From the NCBI GenBank assembly GCA_963765295.1, contig CAVXVO010000006.1, forward strand, positions 372,001 to 436,000: a DNA stretch of 64,000 nt. Direction: 5' to 3'. Under the pieces are notes generated by a model. The model was not told the origin of the DNA and made no database searches. It saw only the letters and a list, made by a program, of their open reading frames with translations. Origin of the DNA: PALSA-612 sp963765295. Its GTDB lineage: Bacteria; Actinomycetota; Thermoleophilia; Gaiellales; Gaiellaceae. A program made the translations under genes and the position numbers. Position 1 is the stretch's first letter. Each line of letters opens with the position of its first letter. Of the stretch, positions 61,241 to 64,000 are shown in pieces.

Positions 61241-61633
61241 ATGAGTCGACAACCTGACCGCGAGACGGCCGAGGAACGCTTCCGCGTCGTGTTCTCGCAT
61301 CTGGGCTCGGTCGCTGCGTATGCGAGAAGACGGGGCAGCGGAGATCCGGACGCGATCGCCGCCGAGGCGATGACGATCGCGTGGCGCCGGCTGGTCGACG
61401 TCCCGGTGGACGACTCGCTTCCTTGGCTCTATGCGACCGCTCGCAACCTGGTCCTGGCCGAGACGCGCAATTCGGCGCGCCCAACAGTCGGCCGCGAGGA
61501 GGCGGCGGCGGCGAAGGAGCCGTTCGAGCTCGATCGTCCCTTCCTCCCGACGTCCGGCTCACGGGACCCATGGTGGGGCGTCGGGCGCCCTACCGCCGGC
61601 CGGTGGTCGTGCTGGCCGTGGCGCTCGCGGTGA
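61241..61633 (+). CDS. ECF sigma-like protein with region 2 only
   Basis: 130 residues. Region 2 is clear: ERFRVVFSHLGSVAAYARRRGSGDPDAIAAEAMTIAWRRLVDVP, DSLPWLYATARNLVLAETRN. Then, where region 4 (HTH) should come, the sequence is PTVGREEAAAAKEPFELDRPFLPTSGSRDPWWGVGRPTAGRW and stops. Without region 4 the -35 contact is missing. The last 64 bases overlap the next gene in another frame. Either a deletion joined sigma and the following gene, or it is a region-2-only protein. Confidence 0.6.
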   Translation: MSRQPDRETAEERFRVVFSHLGSVAAYARRRGSGDPDAIAAEAMTIAWRRLVDVPVDDSLPWLYATARNLVLAETRNSARPTVGREEAAAAKEPFELDRPFLPTSGSRDPWWGVGRPTAGRWSCWPWRSR

Positions 61634-62124
61634 CGGCGCTCGTCGCCTCCACCGCGCTTGCCGTCTCGAACTGGCTCGGCGGCGGCGTGGCCGTCAAGCC
61701 ACCGGTGACGAGGAACGAATACCTCCGGGCGACGCATCAGCTGACCCTGCCTCCCGGCGTCACCTGGCCCGACTACCACCTGGCGCCGCCGAACACGTTG
61801 ACCGGACGCGGAGGCGGAGGGGGCATGGCCGTTCTCATCTCGCAGAACGCCTGGGAGTGCTACTGGGTGCGTGCGATCAGGGCGGGAGACACGGCGGCGG
61901 AACGTCAGGCACGGTCCGAGCTCGGCGCGCTGCTCGACGACAACGTCCTCGTCGCTCCGAACGGAGCGCCCGAGAACTGGACGCCTCCGAATCCAACCAG
62001 CACGCCCTACGCGGTGTTCGCCGACGACGGAGGTCTCCAGTGGATCCGCTCCGCCTACGCAGAAGCGGCCGCAGGCCATGCGCAGAAGCTGATCGACAGC
62101 TGCCGGGCGAACGCCCCGAGCTGA
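61570..62124 (+). CDS. Membrane-anchored protein of unknown function
   Basis: 184 residues from ATG 61570. One N-terminal helix: RPVVVLAVALAVTALVASTALAVSNWLGG, then an outside domain KPPVTRNEYLRATHQLTLPPGVTWPDYHL, MAVLISQNAWECYWVRAIRAGDTAAERQARSELGALLDD, NWTPPNPTSTPYAVFADDGGLQWIRSAYAEAAAGHAQKLIDSCRAN. Two cysteines. It follows the sigma-like gene, as anti-sigma or partner genes often do, but I see no anti-sigma fold. Its start overlaps the sigma-like ORF. Confidence 0.6.
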   Translation: MVGRRAPYRRPVVVLAVALAVTALVASTALAVSNWLGGGVAVKPPVTRNEYLRATHQLTLPPGVTWPDYHLAPPNTLTGRGGGGGMAVLISQNAWECYWVRAIRAGDTAAERQARSELGALLDDNVLVAPNGAPENWTPPNPTSTPYAVFADDGGLQWIRSAYAEAAAGHAQKLIDSCRANAPS

Positions 62125-62127
62125 TCG

Positions 62128-62484
62128 CTAGTGCTTGATCTCCGAGAAGCGGATGATCGTCACCGTGTCCTCGAGGGACACGTCCCGGTTGTAGAGCTGG
62201 CCCAGGAAGCTCGCCATCTCGTCGGGGTGCTTCAGCATCGGGTTGTCGTGCTGGATCTCGTTCGGCGACAGCTCGCCGAGGGTCTTGACCTCGACCTTGT
62301 CGATCACGGCGTCGAAGACCTTGTCCCGCGGGCTGTAGCGCGCGCCGCACAGGACCTGCACGATCATGCCCTTCCGGTACTTGCCGGATTTGTCGCCGAG
62401 CCGGATCGTGGCCGTCTTTCGATGTTGCCGCAGCTGGTCAGCCACGATCGGTGAGTAGAAGTTCAGTGCGTACATCGCGTGCAT
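62128..62484 (-). CDS. ASCH-domain-like protein
   Basis: 118 residues: MYALNFYSPIVADQLRQHRKTATIRLGDKSGKYRKGMIVQVLCGARYSPRDKVFDAVIDKVEVKTLGEL, NDNP-like HDNPMLKHPDEMASFLGQLYNRDVSLEDTVTIIRFSEI. R-K-T-x-T-I-R-x-G-D and the beta-barrel order match ASCH/PUA-like proteins, which bind RNA or modified nucleosides. ATG 62484 or 62475 may be the start. 25 bases after the NUDIX gene. Confidence 0.72.
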   Translation of the reverse strand: MHAMYALNFYSPIVADQLRQHRKTATIRLGDKSGKYRKGMIVQVLCGARYSPRDKVFDAVIDKVEVKTLGELSPNEIQHDNPMLKHPDEMASFLGQLYNRDVSLEDTVTIIRFSEIKH

Positions 62485-62509
62485 GGCGGCCCGCCGGAAG
62501 GCAGCGCCA

Positions 62510-62956
62510 TCATAGAGTCTCGCCGTCCAGCGCCGCGAGCGCCTCTTTCACCATCTGGCGCTCCCCGCCGTAGGCGAGCAGGCGCGGCGCCTCGTCGAGC
62601 GGCAGCCACTGCACGTCCGCGACCTCGTGCGCGTACTCGGCGCTGACCATGCCGAGGGTGCCGCTCTCGTAGCGCAGCAGGTAGAAGCTGACGACCTTGA
62701 AGATGCGCTCGCCCTGCCAGGTGTAGACGTAGCGGATGTCGCCGAGCTTGCGGACGAGCGAGCCGCGGGTGCCCGTCTCCTCCTCGACCTCGCGCACGGC
62801 CGTCGCCTCCGGCTTCTCGCCGTCGCCGATCCGTCCCTTCGGCAGCGCCCACAGCCCCTCGGGCTTGCCGCCGGGGCGGATCGCCGCGATCACCGGGCGG
62901 CCGTCGACGACGTGGACGAGGACGCCGCCCGCTGAGAACTCACGTTTCACGGCCAC
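62510..62956 (-). CDS. NUDIX hydrolase
   Basis: 148 residues. AGGVLVHVVDGRPVIAAIRPGGKPEGLWALPKGRIGDGEKPEATAVREVEEETGTRG contains a perfect Nudix box (G-x5-E-x7-REVEEETG). The rest, DIRYVYTWQGERIFKVVSFYLLRYESG and HEVADVQWLPLDEAPRLLAY, resembles the diadenosine-polyphosphate and dinucleotide hydrolases of the MutT group. GTG 62956 or 62950 may be the start; TAACGT lies 4 or 10 bases before them. Confidence 0.87.
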   Translation of the reverse strand: MAVKREFSAGGVLVHVVDGRPVIAAIRPGGKPEGLWALPKGRIGDGEKPEATAVREVEEETGTRGSLVRKLGDIRYVYTWQGERIFKVVSFYLLRYESGTLGMVSAEYAHEVADVQWLPLDEAPRLLAYGGERQMVKEALAALDGETL

Positions 62957-63004
62957 GCCGACGTTACCGCTTGTGACACGGTGCGATACACGCCAGTAGC
63001 GTTC

Positions 63005-63063
63005 TTGCGCAGCCCGCTCCAGAAGGGCTAGAATGGGCTGGCACTCTCGATGGTAGAGTGCCA
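63005..63063 (+). promoter_or_regulatory. groESL promoter with CIRCE operator
   Basis: -35 TTGCGC (63005-63010), 18-bp spacer, -10 TAGAAT (63029-63034). The CIRCE repeat follows: TGGCACTC (63039-63046), 9 bases, GAGTGCCA (63056-63063), a one-base change per arm from TTAGCACTC/GAGTGCTAA. HrcA binds this site and represses chaperonin synthesis; heat inactivates HrcA. A good AGGAGG lies at 63088 before ATG 63100. Confidence 0.88.
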
Positions 63064-63099
63064 TCCACCGTCACAAAGTCGGAACACAGGAGGATTTGG

Positions 63100-63474
63100 A
63101 TGGATCTGCAACCTTTGGGTGACCGCCTGATCGTCGAGGTCCTCGAGGAAGAGGAGACGACCATCGGCGGCATCGTGCTGCCGGACACCGCCAGGGAGAA
63201 GCCGCAGCGCGGCAAGGTCCTGGCCGTCGGCCCGGGCTCGCGCAACGACAAGGGCGAGCTCGTCCCGATGGACGTCGCCGAGGGCGACGAGATCATCTTC
63301 TCGAAGTACGGCGGCACCGAGATCAAGGTCGGGCTCGAGGATCTGTTGATCCTGCGCGAGTCCGACGTGCTCGCCAAGGTCGTCAAGGCCGCGAAGTCCA
63401 AGGGCAAGCGCGAGCTCGCCGGCGTCGAAGTCCTAGTCATTTCAGGAGGAAACGCATGGCTCACAAGGAGCTGA
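63100..63474 (+). CDS. groES: Co-chaperonin GroES with C-terminal extension
   Basis: 124 residues, about 25 more than usual. DLQPLGDRLIVEVLEEEETTIGGIVLPDTAREKPQRGKVLAVGPGSRN, EGDEIIFSKYGGTEIKVGLEDLLILRESDVLAKV is a complete GroES with mobile loop. The tail VKAAKSKGKRELAGVEVLVISGGNAWLTRS reads through the groEL ribosome site. If one base is extra upstream, the frame would instead stop at TAG 63433-63435. Overlap with groEL is 19 bases as read. Caps GroEL. Confidence 0.92.
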   Translation: MDLQPLGDRLIVEVLEEEETTIGGIVLPDTAREKPQRGKVLAVGPGSRNDKGELVPMDVAEGDEIIFSKYGGTEIKVGLEDLLILRESDVLAKVVKAAKSKGKRELAGVEVLVISGGNAWLTRS

Positions 63475-64000
63475 AGTTCAACGAGGATGCACGCCGGGCG
63501 CTCGAGCGCGGCGTCAACGTCCTCGCCGACGCGGTCAAGGTCACGCTTGGCCCGAAGGGTCGGTACGTCGTGCTGGACAAGAAGTTCGGCGCACCGACGA
63601 TCACCAACGACGGCGTCACGATCGCACGTGAGATCGAGCTCGAGGACGTCTTCGAGAACCAGGGCGCGCAGCTCGTCCGCGAGGTCGCCACGGCCACGAA
63701 CGACGTTGCCGGCGACGGCACGACGACGGCCACGGTGCTCGCGCAGGCGATCGTCCGCGAGGGTCTGAAGAACGTCGCGGCCGGCGCCAACCCGATGGGT
63801 CTCAAGCGCGGCATCGAGCAGGCCGTCGAGCTCATCGTCGAAGACCTCAAGAAGCAGTCGAAGGAGGTCAACGGCAAGGAGGACATCGCCCGTGTCGCCA
63901 CGATCTCGGCGCGTGAGCGCGAGATCGGTGACGTCATCGCCGACGCGATCGAGAAGGTCGGCAAGGACGGCGTCGTCAACGTCGAGGAGGGCCAGACCTT
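63456..64000 (+). CDS. groEL: Chaperonin GroEL, N-terminal part
   Basis: First 181 residues; the rest lies beyond the window. MAHKELKFNEDARRALERGV, NVLADAVKVTLGPKGRYVVLDKKFGAPTITNDGVTIAREIELEDVFENQGAQLVREVATATNDVAGDGTTTATVLAQAIV is the equatorial ATP site (DGTTT with catalytic Asp). A strong AGGAGGA lies 5 bases before ATG 63456. Many actinobacteria have a second groEL elsewhere. Confidence 0.95.
   Translation, partial: MAHKELKFNEDARRALERGVNVLADAVKVTLGPKGRYVVLDKKFGAPTITNDGVTIAREIELEDVFENQGAQLVREVATATNDVAGDGTTTATVLAQAIVREGLKNVAAGANPMGLKRGIEQAVELIVEDLKKQSKEVNGKEDIARVATISAREREIGDVIADAIEKVGKDGVVNVEEGQT

Overview
The window is about 64 kb of very GC-rich, gene-dense bacterial chromosome. Many starts are GTG or TTG, genes often overlap by 1-4 bases (ATGA, GTGA or TTGA junctions), and many -10-like TANNNT boxes lie 6-8 bases before a start codon, as in leaderless transcription. 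With the gene content (DUF1385, YhaM-like HD nuclease, 14-gene nuo operon, oxo-acid dehydrogenase/lipoate operon, CIRCE-groES-groEL) this suggests a high-GC actinobacterium, perhaps of the Thermoleophilia/Gaiellales type. The taxonomy is inference. I see no tRNA, rRNA, CRISPR array, insertion sequence or phage gene. Many genes contain single-base frameshifts, mostly an extra G or C in a short run, so the source is probably a long-read or metagenome assembly. I annotate such genes as one CDS and state where the frame breaks.

Layout. 0-4.4 kb: end of a VOC protein, rarA, a tryptophan 2,3-dioxygenase-like gene, a methyltransferase and an M20 peptidase. 4.4-7.2 kb: a secreted protein joining a thioester adhesin domain, Ig-like repeats and a class F sortase, the most unusual gene here. 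7.2-14 kb: DUF1385, nicotinate phosphoribosyltransferase, a short FtsH, an ArsR/SRPBCC pair with a palindromic operator, ClpP, methylmalonyl-CoA epimerase and a YchF-like GTPase. 14-23 kb: metallo-hydrolase, GNAT, EamA transporter, YhaM, DUF1015, inositol phosphatase, convergent ABC ATPase and permease, Mrp, a short malate/lactate dehydrogenase-like gene and a gene remnant. 23-27 kb: a six-gene minus-strand operon (UPF0173 hydrolase, small protein, DUF1028, three cupin-TPR paralogues). 27-31.5 kb: membrane proteins, double GNAT, radical SAM anSME-like enzyme, Na+/H+ antiporter.

31.5-45.6 kb is a complete minus-strand nuoA-N operon for the proton-pumping NADH dehydrogenase, divergent from an IscA/ErpA-type Fe-S carrier. 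46-54.7 kb holds a four-helix membrane protein, a Tat-exported beta-propeller, an NADPH-ferredoxin reductase, an MFS-cyclic-nucleotide-domain fusion, fumarase and two secreted proteins. 54.7-60 kb is an operon for E1-alpha, E1-beta and E2 of a 2-oxo acid dehydrogenase followed by lipB and a DUF2007-lipA fusion, so complex and cofactor assembly are co-expressed. 60-64 kb has a lipoprotein esterase, a zinc-ribbon protein, an ECF-sigma-like gene lacking region 4, a membrane protein, ASCH and NUDIX proteins and the CIRCE-controlled groES-groEL genes, the last cut by the window edge.

Much of the window is central energy metabolism (complex I, fumarase, oxo-acid dehydrogenase, lipoylation, Fe-S assembly) and protein quality control (FtsH, ClpP, GroESL), between small operons of unknown role.
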